A stretch of 64,000 bases of DNA. Source: an uncultured Paracoccaceae bacterium (GTDB lineage: Bacteria; Pseudomonadota; Alphaproteobacteria; Rhodobacterales; Rhodobacteraceae). Below, one piece after another: positions 52,240-60,365 of the stretch. The stretch spans positions 1 to 64,000 of the forward strand of contig CANMIX010000003.1 in the NCBI GenBank assembly GCA_947497985.1, read 5' to 3'. Numbering within the stretch: position 1 is the stretch's first letter; each line of letters begins with the position of its first letter. Made by a program: the position numbers and the translations under genes. The notes below the pieces were generated by a model that saw nothing but the letters and a program-made list of their open reading frames with translations, did no database searches and was not told the DNA's origin.

Positions 52240-53250
52240 ATGAGCCAAGACCACTCCAAGAAACGCGCCAATCTGCGCGATGTTGCCAAGGCTGCAGGTG
52301 TCTCTGTGGCGACCGTTTCACGTGTCATGAACGCGCCCAAAACCGTGTCGCAGCAGACCCGTGAAAAGGTCGAGGCCGCGATGACCGCATTGCGCTGGCG
52401 TCCCAGTGCAGCGGCGCGTGCCATCAATTCCGGCCGCAGCCGGTTTGTGGGGGCATTGGTGCCCACCTTGGACAATGCGATCTTTGCCCGGTTCCTGTCT
52501 CATTTGGAAAGCGGTCTGAACTTGCATGGGCTGTCTCTGGTTGTGGCGACCACCGGCGGAGACCCAAAGGTCGAAACCGAGAAAGCCCATACGCTGCTGG
52601 ACATCGGGGCCGAAGGGTTTGTTCTCTCGGGTATTTCTCAGGATCCGGCCCTGTTGGACCTGATCGACCACATGCAAATTGCAACCATCGTCACTTCGTT
52701 TTTTGACCCCAACTATGTGCTGCCTACCATTGGTTACGACAATGCTGAGGCCTCGCGGATCGCGCTGGCCCATCTGGAGGGGCAGGGGCATCGTGACATC
52801 GCCGTCATTCACGGCCCGAAATCGTTAAACGACAGAACCCGCGCGCGCCTGCAGGGGCTGGGTGACCACCATCCCGACAGCGCGCTCACGTTTTACGAGA
52901 CCCCTTTGTCCACGCGCGGCGGCTGCGATGCGGCGGATATGGTTTTGCAGCAAGCCCGCCGCCCAACCGCGATCCTGTGCTTGTCGGACGTTCTGGCGGC
53001 CGGCGCTATGTCGGAACTGCAGCGTCAGGGGATCGGGGTTCCTGATGACATCTCGGTCATGGGGATCGATGATCTGCCGAGCTCAGAGACCCTTTATCCC
53101 GCGCTGACAACGGTGCATCTGCCCGTGGCATCCATGGGCACGGCGGCAGCGGATGCTTTGGCGCTGTGGGTGGAAAAAGGTGAAAAACCCGCACCACGCC
53201 GCTTTGGCCCCGAACTGGCTCTGCGGGCCTCGACGCGAAGGGTCAGTTAA
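52240..53250 (+). CDS. LacI family transcriptional regulator
   Basis: About 336 residues. The LacI HTH is at 8-30 (NLRDVAKAAGVSVATVSRVM) with the hinge helix near 50-60 (SAAARAINSGRSRFVGALVP). A periplasmic-binding-like effector domain follows (about 65-330; TIVTSFFDPNYVLPTIGYDN, GIDDLPSSETLYPALTTVHL). The ATG at 52240 puts the HTH at the usual place; a longer frame begins inside operator 2. It is divergent from the fusion-importer operon and most likely represses it and itself through the twin sites. Confidence 0.9.
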   Translation: MSQDHSKKRANLRDVAKAAGVSVATVSRVMNAPKTVSQQTREKVEAAMTALRWRPSAAARAINSGRSRFVGALVPTLDNAIFARFLSHLESGLNLHGLSLVVATTGGDPKVETEKAHTLLDIGAEGFVLSGISQDPALLDLIDHMQIATIVTSFFDPNYVLPTIGYDNAEASRIALAHLEGQGHRDIAVIHGPKSLNDRTRARLQGLGDHHPDSALTFYETPLSTRGGCDAADMVLQQARRPTAILCLSDVLAAGAMSELQRQGIGVPDDISVMGIDDLPSSETLYPALTTVHLPVASMGTAAADALALWVEKGEKPAPRRFGPELALRASTRRVS

Positions 53251-53286
53251 AGCGGGAACGCTTCTGCAATCAATGCCTTACAGGCT

Positions 53287-54096
53287 TTACAGGTCGATTT
53301 CGACGTCCGGCAGTTCCAGCGCTTTCATCATCTCCCGCAGCTCCTGACGGGCCGCAACGTTTGAGATGTTGAGCTGTTTCACACCGATGTCCTTGAGATC
53401 CAGCAGGGTCAGGCCACGGGGGAACAATTCGCGGAAAATAACCCGCTCGGAAAAGCCTGGAGCCACCCGAAAGCCGATCCGTTTGGACAGCATTTTGACG
53501 GCGCGTTCCATCTTTTCCTTGTTGACCATCCGCTGGGTGCCCACACGGTTGCGGATCACGATCCAGTCGATGGGTTTCAAGCCGGCCTGCGACCGCAGCT
53601 GACGCGCGTTCCACACCATCTCGGAATAGACCGACGGGCCCAGGATCTTGTCGCCCTTCTGGTCGGTGCGGGCCAAAAGGTCAAAGTCGACAAAGCTGTC
53701 GTTCAAAGGGGTAATCAACGTATCCGCCAGCGAATGCGCGACCTGGCTCAGCCTTGTGTGTGAGCCGGGACAATCGATCAGTATGAAATCCACGCGGGGT
53801 TCCAGATCCGAAATCGCCGCTGACAGGCGGTGATCATAGACGTTTTCATTGGGCCCCAGCGTGCTTTCGTCGATTTCAGGCAATTCCGTCAGTTCAATGA
53901 AGGGCAGCTCGACACCCGTTTCGGCAATGAAGGATTTTCGGTTTTCCAGATATCGCCCCAGCGAACGCTGTCGTAAATCCATGTCCAAAACGGCAATCGA
54001 CCGACCCATCCGGGCCAAAGTGGTCGCGACATGCATTGAAACCGTGGATTTCCCAGCACCGCCCTTTTCGTTCCCCACAACGATAATATGCGCCAT
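53287..54096 (-). CDS. mipZ: ParA-family ATPase MipZ, division-site positioning
   Basis: A 269-residue P-loop ATPase. The deviant Walker A motif EKGGAGKST is at 10-18 and the Walker B region reads FILIDCPGSHTRLS. The chain IRNRVGTQRMVNKEKMERAV, and the absence of a ParA N-terminal HTH, fit MipZ. In alphaproteobacteria MipZ binds ParB at the origin and inhibits FtsZ, so that the Z ring forms at mid-cell. The chain is one contiguous frame with a clean ATG start at 54096. Together with rpmE and rplS it marks a return to core genome. Confidence 0.9.
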   Translation of the reverse strand: MAHIIVVGNEKGGAGKSTVSMHVATTLARMGRSIAVLDMDLRQRSLGRYLENRKSFIAETGVELPFIELTELPEIDESTLGPNENVYDHRLSAAISDLEPRVDFILIDCPGSHTRLSQVAHSLADTLITPLNDSFVDFDLLARTDQKGDKILGPSVYSEMVWNARQLRSQAGLKPIDWIVIRNRVGTQRMVNKEKMERAVKMLSKRIGFRVAPGFSERVIFRELFPRGLTLLDLKDIGVKQLNISNVAARQELREMMKALELPDVEIDL

Positions 54097-54238
54097 AGCT
54101 GCCCCGTTATCCCAGATATTGCAGAAAGCTTGTTTTTAGAGACTATAGCTTGTCCCAATTCAAAGGGAAAGATTCTGCAACACTTCTCTTCTGGTTTATT
54201 GGTTAACGCGTGTGGTCATCGGGCGGGGACAATAAACC

Positions 54239-54271
54239 AAAAAAAACGCCGTTCCAAAGCGGAACGGCGTT
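54239..54271 (-). terminator. Intrinsic terminator after rpmE
   Basis: On the minus strand an 11-bp perfect stem (aacgccgttcc / ggaacggcgtt) with a 5-base loop is followed by eight T. It ends the rplS-rpmE transcript. Confidence 0.92.
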
Positions 54272-54300
54272 TCGGTGCGAAACCGTGGTCGATGGGGTGA

Positions 54301-54522
54301 TTAGAAGCCCAGACCTTCGTATTTCTTTTTGAACTTGGACACGCGGCCACCGGCGTCCATCAGGCGGGTGTTGCCGCCAGTCCATGCAGGGTGTGCGGAA
54401 GGATCAATATCCAGCGCCAGCTGGTCGCCTTCTTTGCCCCAAGTCGACTTCATTTTGATGATGGTGCCATCGGTCATTTTGACGTCGATCAAGTGGTAGT
54501 CGGGATGTGTATCGGCTTTCAT
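54301..54522 (-). CDS. rpmE: 50S ribosomal protein L31
   Basis: A 73-residue protein, with the typical start [20 protein letters not shown] and end [10 protein letters not shown]. No cysteine is present, so this is the zinc-free (C-minus) form common in alphaproteobacteria. It starts 11 bases after rplS, forming an operon, and ends before a strong terminator. Confidence 0.95.
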   Translation of the reverse strand: MKADTHPDYHLIDVKMTDGTIIKMKSTWGKEGDQLALDIDPSAHPAWTGGNTRLMDAGGRVSKFKKKYEGLGF

Positions 54523-54533
54523 TGAACCACTCC

Positions 54534-54908
54534 TTAGGCTTTTTTGGGCTTGTAGTTGGTGTCTTCAGCAATACGTGCCGATTTACCGCGACGGGCACGC
54601 AGGTAGTACAGTTTGGCGCGACGAACGCGGCCACGACGGACTACGGTGATGCTGTCGATGTTGGTGGAGTGCAGAGGGAATACACGCTCAACGCCTTCAC
54701 CAAAAGAAATCTTGCGAACGGTGAACGAACCCGCAATGCCAACGCCGTTTTTACGGCTGATGCAAACGCCTTCGTAGTTCTGGACGCGCGAACGCGAACC
54801 TTCGGTCACCTTGTAGCCGACGCGAACGGTGTCACCGGCTTTGAAATCGGGGATATCTTTCCCCAGGGCGGCAATTTGTTCCGCCTCTAGCTGTGCGATC
54901 AGATCCAT
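54534..54908 (-). CDS. rplS: 50S ribosomal protein L19
   Basis: A 124-residue protein with all L19 landmarks: [20 protein letters not shown] near 24-43, [40 protein letters not shown] and [20 protein letters not shown]. The ATG at 54908 has aggaga 7 bases upstream; a 12-residue longer frame is unlikely. In many bacteria rplS follows trmD; here trmD is absent upstream on the same strand, and about 300 bases of leader separate rplS from the likely promoter. Confidence 0.95.
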   Translation of the reverse strand: MDLIAQLEAEQIAALGKDIPDFKAGDTVRVGYKVTEGSRSRVQNYEGVCISRKNGVGIAGSFTVRKISFGEGVERVFPLHSTNIDSITVVRRGRVRRAKLYYLRARRGKSARIAEDTNYKPKKA

Positions 54909-54919
54909 GTGATCGTCTC

Positions 54920-55063
54920 CTATTTTTGCTCGTGGTTTTTCCACGAAGGTGATTTCACGTCCCAGAGCTCTGCGCTTTCACCGGGTCCGCAGTGTTTCGT
55001 TTCGCACCGAAACCGCGCCCGCCAGAGATGATCCGACATTCTTTTTAGGTAGGCTTTTTCCAT
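54920..55063 (-). CDS. Possible small leader protein upstream of rplS
   Basis: A 47-codon open frame starts with [20 protein letters not shown] and ends 12 bases before the rplS start. Composition is protein-like but I recognise no family, and the ribosome site (ggacgga, very close) is weak. A small hairpin (tcgtgg / ccacga, 54930-54946) lies in its last codons, just before the rplS ribosome site. It could be a leader peptide, an unrelated small gene or chance. Confidence 0.25.
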   Translation of the reverse strand: MEKAYLKRMSDHLWRARFRCETKHCGPGESAELWDVKSPSWKNHEQK

Positions 55064-55224
55064 TCCGTCCGGACCGAAAGAGCCCCGGCATACCAAATGC
55101 AAAAAGATCCGCGCGACTCATGGTGTGAGTGCCGGATGGGCGGTTCATAGGCGGAAACCCCCATGTTTGCAAGGCGGTTTCGCAGCGAAACGGTTGCCAA
55201 AGCGGCGCGCGGATGAGTCAAGAT

Positions 55225-55252
55225 TTCTTAACCGTAAAGCCCTCGCCGTCAA
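55225..55252 (-). promoter_or_regulatory. Candidate promoter for rplS-rpmE
   Basis: On the minus strand, TTGACG and TAAGAA are spaced by 16 bases. If used, the transcript would carry a leader of about 310 bases before rplS. No other good pair was seen closer to the gene. The stretch 54945-55415 otherwise holds only the weak small frame noted at 54920-55063. Confidence 0.4.
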
Positions 55253-55415
55253 TCTGCCATAAATTGGTCGGGGATTGGTAACAGGGCACCCTATGGCGCG
55301 GCCTAATAACTTGAAATATAAAAACAATTGTTACTTTATCGCCCCTTGGTGTTTACCCGCAGCTTAACCTTTTCTGCGAGACTGCGGACAGTAATTCCTT
55401 CAGGACGATCCCGTC

Positions 55416-57206
55416 ATGCGCAAGCTTTTCCGAATATTCGTTTTTTCTGTTGCCTTAATCGCGGTTGGAGCCTCGTCGCTCTGGGTGGTTTCGCGCGTTT
55501 CGGTGCCGATCGTTGAAAGCTTGATGGAAGCGGACACGCGCAAACAGTCTGAGCTGTGGCATCGTCGGGTGATCCTGCACTTGGAGGATCCCGACCGCAC
55601 ATTTGCCGAGAAAGCGCTGACAGAGGAAGACACCAAATACCTCACACTGTTGCCCGAAGCATCGGATGTCTATCTGTTCAGGCTTTATGATATGTCGGGG
55701 CGGGTTATCTGGTCGACACGACCCCATGAAATCGGCCAGGACGCACCGGATTATTTCCCATTTGAGGCGATGGCCGAAGGGCAGGTGTCTTATCGTCGAG
55801 AGCAGAAACCATCATCCGAGATCGACGGATTGGCCTTACATGCGTTGCGTCAGGACGTATCGGTTCATGAAGTGGCAGAGATCTTTGAGCCGGTGATCTC
55901 GGACGGGCATGTGATCGGTGTGATGGAGTTTTACACCGATATCACCGATACGCGGGCCAGTTTCCTGATGCGGGTTCGGGTGTTGTTGTCGGTTTTGACC
56001 GCGGTTGCCTTGGCCACGATGGGCATCGTGTCGATGGTTGTTTATCGCGCCAACCGCCGCCAGTACCAAGCACTGGCGCAGCGATCGAGCAGCGAAAAGG
56101 AAATGATGGGTGAACAGCTCCGTCTGGCGCGCGATGTCAAGTTGCTGGGTGAATTGAACGAATGGCTGCAATCCAGCCGCTCCCTGGATGAGCTGTTTGG
56201 CATGGTGGAGCGGTTTATGACTCATATCCTGCCCAATGCGGAAGGCAGTGTGTATGTCTATTCCAACTCGCGCGATGTGTTGGATGGCTGGGCCAGTTGG
56301 AATGGTGGCTCGCACAAGGATCACATCCACCCCGAGGAATGTTGGGGTCTGCGCCGGGGGCGCACCTATGAATACGGCACCAACGAGATCAATTTCACCT
56401 GCGAACACGCGGAACCACATAACGACAACCCGTATTTCTGTTTCCCGATCCTGGCCCATGGCGAAACGGTGGGGCTGCTGCATTTGCGGTCCAAACAAAA
56501 GTCCGCCGACGCTTTTATGGTTGATCGTAACTTGGCACAGATGTGTTCCGAGCAGATTTCCATGGCGATCGCCAATGTGCGCATGCGTGACGAGCTGCAT
56601 GACCAATCCGTACGCGATCCGCTGACAGGTCTGTTTAATCGCCGCCATATGACCGAGGTCTTGCGCAAATCCATCAATGACAGTGAACGGTCCGGGGATG
56701 CGTTTGCGGTGATTGCGGTGGATGTAGATCACTTCAAAAAGTTCAACGACACCCATGGCCATGATGCCGGGGACATGGTGCTGCGCGCTGTGGGCTCTGC
56801 CTTGCAGCAGGATTGCGATGGGGATGACGTGGCCTGCCGTCCCGGAGGGGAAGAGTTCACGGTGATCGTCCCCCATTGCGATGCCGACGCGGCGCTGGCC
56901 CGTGCCGAAGGTCTGCGTCGCCGGGTTGAGAATATCAAAGTACGTTACGGGGAAAAGACCCTGCCACGGGTCACGATCTCGGTTGGGGTGTCCCATTACC
57001 CGGCCCATGGCACCATGCCGCAATTCCTGCTGCGGTCGGCCGATGAAGCCCTGTATGAAGCCAAAGCGCTGGGTCGCAACAAAGTGGTGATGGCCGACAA
57101 TGTCACCCCGTCTGAGGATGGTCTGGTTGGCAGCGCCGGGCGTGACTCTGGCGATTGGGAACTGCCAGAGGCCGACGCGTCGGATGATAAAAAGAAAGCC
57201 GGTTGA
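55416..57206 (+). CDS. Membrane-bound GGDEF diguanylate cyclase with GAF domain
   Basis: A 596-residue protein. TM1 lies at about 7-25, a periplasmic sensor region at about 26-180 (with LFRLYDMSGRVIWSTRP), TM2 at about 184-207, a GAF-like domain at about 240-390, and a GGDEF domain from about 397 (RDPLTGLFNRR) with active site GGEEF at 477-481. It should make c-di-GMP from GTP. The inhibitory I-site (RxxD five residues before GGEEF) is not conserved; the place reads DGDDVACRPGGEEF. A charged C-terminal tail follows. The gene is single and convergent with GntR. Confidence 0.9.
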   Translation: MRKLFRIFVFSVALIAVGASSLWVVSRVSVPIVESLMEADTRKQSELWHRRVILHLEDPDRTFAEKALTEEDTKYLTLLPEASDVYLFRLYDMSGRVIWSTRPHEIGQDAPDYFPFEAMAEGQVSYRREQKPSSEIDGLALHALRQDVSVHEVAEIFEPVISDGHVIGVMEFYTDITDTRASFLMRVRVLLSVLTAVALATMGIVSMVVYRANRRQYQALAQRSSSEKEMMGEQLRLARDVKLLGELNEWLQSSRSLDELFGMVERFMTHILPNAEGSVYVYSNSRDVLDGWASWNGGSHKDHIHPEECWGLRRGRTYEYGTNEINFTCEHAEPHNDNPYFCFPILAHGETVGLLHLRSKQKSADAFMVDRNLAQMCSEQISMAIANVRMRDELHDQSVRDPLTGLFNRRHMTEVLRKSINDSERSGDAFAVIAVDVDHFKKFNDTHGHDAGDMVLRAVGSALQQDCDGDDVACRPGGEEFTVIVPHCDADAALARAEGLRRRVENIKVRYGEKTLPRVTISVGVSHYPAHGTMPQFLLRSADEALYEAKALGRNKVVMADNVTPSEDGLVGSAGRDSGDWELPEADASDDKKKAG

Positions 57207-57224
57207 GGTCAGTACGTCGACCGG

Positions 57225-57878
57225 TCACCCGGCCAAGAGGCGCAGGCCTTTTGTGACATCTGACCGCACAGCAAGGCGCAGGCTGGGTTCATCCCCGGCC
57301 TTGAGGGCCGCGATGATCAAGCGGTGATCCTGGGGCGGTTCGGTCCGGCGCAGGCGGCCATACAAAGCCCGCATGGTGGGGCCAAGTTGCAGCCAGACGG
57401 TTTCCGCCATCGCCAGCATCGCAGGTGCCTGGGCGCGCAAGTAAAGCGTGCGGTGAAATTCAAGATTGGTGCGGATGTAACCCACCGCATCCCGTTTCGC
57501 GACCATCTCGGCCACGTTGGAATTGATGTCCTGCATCCGGTCTATCAGCGCCATATGGGCACGGGGCAGCGCGCGAGAGGCCAGTTCAACCTCGATCAGG
57601 GCGCGCAGGGCCGCCAGTTCCTCGATCCGCTCATTGCTGAGCTCCGGGGTGGACACCCGTCCCGAGGACGACAGGAACAAAGCGCCCTCGGCCACCAGTC
57701 GGCGCACCGCTTCGCGCGCTGGTGTCATCGAGACCCCGAAATCCCGTCCAATGCCGCGCAGGGTCAAGGCTTCGCCCGGTGCGACCTCTCCGTGCATGAT
57801 ACGGGTGCGCAGAGCGCGGTAGACACGATCATGGGCGGCGGCGGTGACTTCGGTATTGGGGCGTGCGGACATTGTCAT
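57225..57878 (-). CDS. GntR family transcriptional regulator (FadR/FCD type)
   Basis: A 217-residue regulator. The N-terminal winged HTH spans about 12-75 (HDRVYRALRTRIMHGEVAPG, then IGRDFGVSMTPAREAVRRLV). The C-terminal all-helical FCD domain holds ALIEVELASRALPR, NLEFHRTLYLRAQAP and DHRLIIAALKAGDEP, whose Asp/His residues bind metal and acid effectors. No obvious target operon is next to it; it is convergent with the GGDEF gene and divergent from the GST gene at 58003. Confidence 0.88.
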   Translation of the reverse strand: MTMSARPNTEVTAAAHDRVYRALRTRIMHGEVAPGEALTLRGIGRDFGVSMTPAREAVRRLVAEGALFLSSSGRVSTPELSNERIEELAALRALIEVELASRALPRAHMALIDRMQDINSNVAEMVAKRDAVGYIRTNLEFHRTLYLRAQAPAMLAMAETVWLQLGPTMRALYGRLRRTEPPQDHRLIIAALKAGDEPSLRLAVRSDVTKGLRLLAG

Positions 57879-58002
57879 GGCTCAGCATGTGATCACAAAT
57901 TTCCAATTGGTCAACCGCAAAGCAGGCCTTGTTCCGATATACCTTGCCCCGCCGCAGCCAGAGATTGCTGAGACGCGGTGAATGCGATACCTCACGTAGA
58001 TT

Positions 58003-58626
58003 ATGAGCGAGACTCCGATCCTTTATTCCTTTCGCCGTTGCCCCTATGCGATGCGCGCACGCCTTGGTCTGGCGTCGGCCCAGATCCGGGTTGAACTGCG
58101 CGAAGTGGTGCTGCGGGACAAGCCTGCGGCCTTTCTGACCGCTTCACCAACCGGAACAGTGCCCTGTCTGCAGGCTGAGGGCGCGGTGATCGACGAAAGC
58201 TTTGATATTATGCGCTGGGCGCTGGCTCAGTCTGATCCTGAAGGCTGGTTGGCTATGCCTGCCACGGGGCTGGACTGGATCGCGGAGGCCGACGGCCCCT
58301 TTAAACGCGCTCTGGACCGGACCAAATACGCCACACGTTATCCTGGGGAAGATCCCGAAGCCCATCGCGTCGTGGCGCATGAATTCCTGGCGCGCCTTGA
58401 TGCGCAGATCGATACGTGGATCTTTGACCGTCCGACGTTGGCGGATTTCGCAATCCTGCCCTTTGTGCGCCAGTTCGCATTCATCGACAAAGCTCGGTTC
58501 GACGCACAGGACTGGCCGGCGCTGCAAGGGTGGCTGGAGCGCTTCCTGACCTCGGACCGATTCACCGCCGTGATGGACAAATACCCGCAGTGGCACGACG
58601 GCGATGCGCCCACCGCCTTTCCTTGA
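58003..58626 (+). CDS. Glutathione S-transferase family protein
   Basis: A 207-residue protein. The thioredoxin-like N-terminal domain has LYSFRRCPYAMRARLGL (9-25), where the CPYA motif suggests an omega-, glutaredoxin- or DsbA-like active Cys, followed by the cis-Pro region TGTVPCLQ and the ES motif (DESFDIMRW). The helical C-terminal domain contains LADFAILPFVRQFAFID. It conjugates or reduces with glutathione. It is convergent with the M48-like gene, whose stop codon directly abuts its own. Confidence 0.85.
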   Translation: MSETPILYSFRRCPYAMRARLGLASAQIRVELREVVLRDKPAAFLTASPTGTVPCLQAEGAVIDESFDIMRWALAQSDPEGWLAMPATGLDWIAEADGPFKRALDRTKYATRYPGEDPEAHRVVAHEFLARLDAQIDTWIFDRPTLADFAILPFVRQFAFIDKARFDAQDWPALQGWLERFLTSDRFTAVMDKYPQWHDGDAPTAFP

Positions 58627-59310
58627 TCACTCAAACCGATAGCGGTGCAGCTCGCCCCCATTGGCCGTGAGCCATTTGCGCGGTGGTTCATAATTGCCAA
58701 ACAGGCGGGTCACCTGGTCCCAGAACGCGCGGGAATGGTTCATCTCGGCCAGATGAGCGACCTCATGCGCCGCCACATAGCGCAGGACATCCGGCGGCGC
58801 GAGGATTAGTCGCCAGGAATACATCAGCGCCCCGTCCGACGAACAGGACCCCCACCGCGACCGCGTATCGCGCAGCGTCAGTCGACTGTAGCTGCGCCCC
58901 AAACGGCGCGCATAGTGATCCGAGGCCTCGGCCAGCCGATCCCGCGCCAGCTCCCGCAGATAGCGCTGTAGGCTGCGTCCGAGGGCCGCTGTGGGCACCG
59001 CAATGGTTTCCGGTTCCAACACGACGCGACGACCGGGGGCGGCGATGACACGGCGCGGCGTGCCGTCCACCGGGATCACACTGCCAAGGGCGACCTGAAC
59101 CTGATCCGGTTGGCGCGCCAGATGTTTGCGGATCCAGTCTTCTTTCTCGGCCGCGAACTCCAGCGCGGCTTCTGCGCGCAGCCGCTCCGGCAGGGTCAGC
59201 GTCACCCGGCCATCCAACGCAGACACCCGAAGCGAGATCCGCCGCGCCCGTGCCGACCGGCGCAGGGTCAGTGGAATCGGTGGATCCCCGGGTAAATGAT
59301 GGTCGCTCAT
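58627..59310 (-). CDS. M48-like metallopeptidase of the YgjP/DUF45 family
   Basis: About 227 residues. The C-terminal part has the zinc motif HEVAHLAEMNHSRAFWDQV near 183-201, preceded by the family's SRWGSCSSDGALMYSWRLIL. The N-terminal half, rich in beta strands (ARRISLRVSALDGRVTLTLP), is typical. The ATG at 59310 follows aagggg; an upstream extension is unlikely. It is predicted to be a soluble zinc-dependent hydrolase, of unknown substrate. Confidence 0.88.
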   Translation of the reverse strand: MSDHHLPGDPPIPLTLRRSARARRISLRVSALDGRVTLTLPERLRAEAALEFAAEKEDWIRKHLARQPDQVQVALGSVIPVDGTPRRVIAAPGRRVVLEPETIAVPTAALGRSLQRYLRELARDRLAEASDHYARRLGRSYSRLTLRDTRSRWGSCSSDGALMYSWRLILAPPDVLRYVAAHEVAHLAEMNHSRAFWDQVTRLFGNYEPPRKWLTANGGELHRYRFE

Positions 59311-59410
59311 TCGATGCCCCTTGTTCGCAAAGGCTTTGACAGTCAAACCCTCATATGGCAAGGCACCTGAATCGTCGATACGACTCACAGCATAATCAAG
59401 GGGACATCAC

Positions 59411-59740
59411 ATGCCCAAGGAAGAATGGGGCGTCAAACGCGTCTGCCCAACCACTGGCAAGCGTTTCTACGACCTGAACAAAGACCCGGTTGTCAGCCCA
59501 TACACGGGCGAAATCGTAGAGCTGAACACCGGCAAGTCCCGCATGATCGAAGCGGACGCTGAAGATGCAGCGAGCGCGAAGGCCAAAGAAAACGCCGATA
59601 CCGATGACGTCGTTCTGGAAGATGACGATGACACGGTGGACGTGGATCTGGGCGATGACGTTCTGGATGATGACGACGACGAGGATAGCGTGCCTCTGGA
59701 TGAGCTGGCCGATGTCGCCGCGCCAGACGACGATTCCTGA
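59411..59740 (+). CDS. FYDLN acid domain protein (TIGR02300)
   Basis: A 109-residue protein restricted to alphaproteobacteria. The N-terminal conserved part is WGVKRVCPTTGKRFYDLNKD, then PVVSPYTGEIV. The C-terminal half is a low-complexity acidic tail of Asp/Glu runs (VVLEDDDDTVDVDLGDDV and onward), likely disordered. Function is unknown. The Cys/Thr-Gly motif resembles a degenerate zinc ribbon. It lies just upstream of tRNA-Ala, with a terminator between. Confidence 0.92.
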   Translation: MPKEEWGVKRVCPTTGKRFYDLNKDPVVSPYTGEIVELNTGKSRMIEADAEDAASAKAKENADTDDVVLEDDDDTVDVDLGDDVLDDDDDEDSVPLDELADVAAPDDDS

Positions 59741-59784
59741 TCCGACCCAAATCGCGCCACGTTCCACATGGAATGTGGCAGACC

Positions 59785-59816
59785 AAAGAGGAGGCTTCCT
59801 AGCCTCCTCTTTTGCG
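59785..59816 (+). terminator. Intrinsic terminator after the FYDLN gene
   Basis: A 12-bp perfect stem (aaagaggaggct / agcctcctcttt) with loop tcct is followed by a short T tract. Confidence 0.85.
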
Positions 59817-59906
59817 TTTTAGGGCCCCGAGCGGTGTGGTGACAGATGGCGCCAGCCGCGGTGCGCGTATCTGCATGAAAAATCACAAGGTAATTGCATT
59901 TTCCTC

Positions 59907-59935
59907 TTGCGAAGGTGCGGATCTGGGCTTAAACG
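59907..59935 (+). promoter_or_regulatory. Candidate promoter for tRNA-Ala
   Basis: TTGCGA and TAAACG are separated by 17 bases, about 40 bases before the tRNA. The -10 box is a weak match, so this is tentative. Confidence 0.35.
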
Positions 59936-59974
59936 ACCTCTCACACCTAAGGGCATATGCCTAGACGGTTGGAA

Positions 59975-60050
59975 GGGGCCTTAGCTCAGCTGGGAGAGCG
60001 CCTGCATGGCATGCAGGAGGTCAGCGGTTCGATCCCGCTAGGCTCCACCA
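59975..60050 (+). tRNA. tRNA-Ala (GGC)
   Basis: A full 76-base cloverleaf. The acceptor stem pairs ggggcct with aggctcc (one G-U), the D arm has agctcagctgggagagc, the anticodon stem is cctgc/gcagg around loop atggcat (anticodon GGC) and the T arm ggttcgatccc. The 3' CCA is encoded. It lies alone between the FYDLN gene and a gene-free gap. Confidence 0.97.
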
Positions 60051-60365
60051 AATTTCTCTGTTTTCTGTGACATTAGCGCCGATACGACAGTTTAAGGTGA
60101 TTTGATAAGAGCGGGTTTCTGGCTCGTCGTCATCACCTGAGTATGCAATCCAAAACGCTTTCCCTGAACTGAGCGCCTCGCTTTGCGCGCACACACCTCG
60201 TTTGGCGCGACGACCATCGTGAAGTCGACTATGTTGTACCGCGTGTTTTGCACGCGCCGTTTCACGGTTGAAGGTTTCAAATCCTTTTGCCTGAACTCAA
60301 CCTTTGGATGAAATACGATAAGAATTGATCGCGCGGTTAGTTTGCCAATCAGCGGGTTTCCGCGT
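60051..60365. other. 315-base gap without a recognised gene
   Basis: Only a weak 62-codon open frame on the minus strand (60280-60092) with no recognised family is present. No tRNA repeat was noticed in this stretch, so no attachment-site duplication is visible inside the window. It separates the core segment from the flavin monooxygenase operon. Confidence 0.4.

Noticed and set aside
59975-60365. tRNA-Ala as an integration site of an island
   Set aside because: No integrase gene and no second copy of the tRNA 3' end was noticed within the window, so no attachment site can be claimed.
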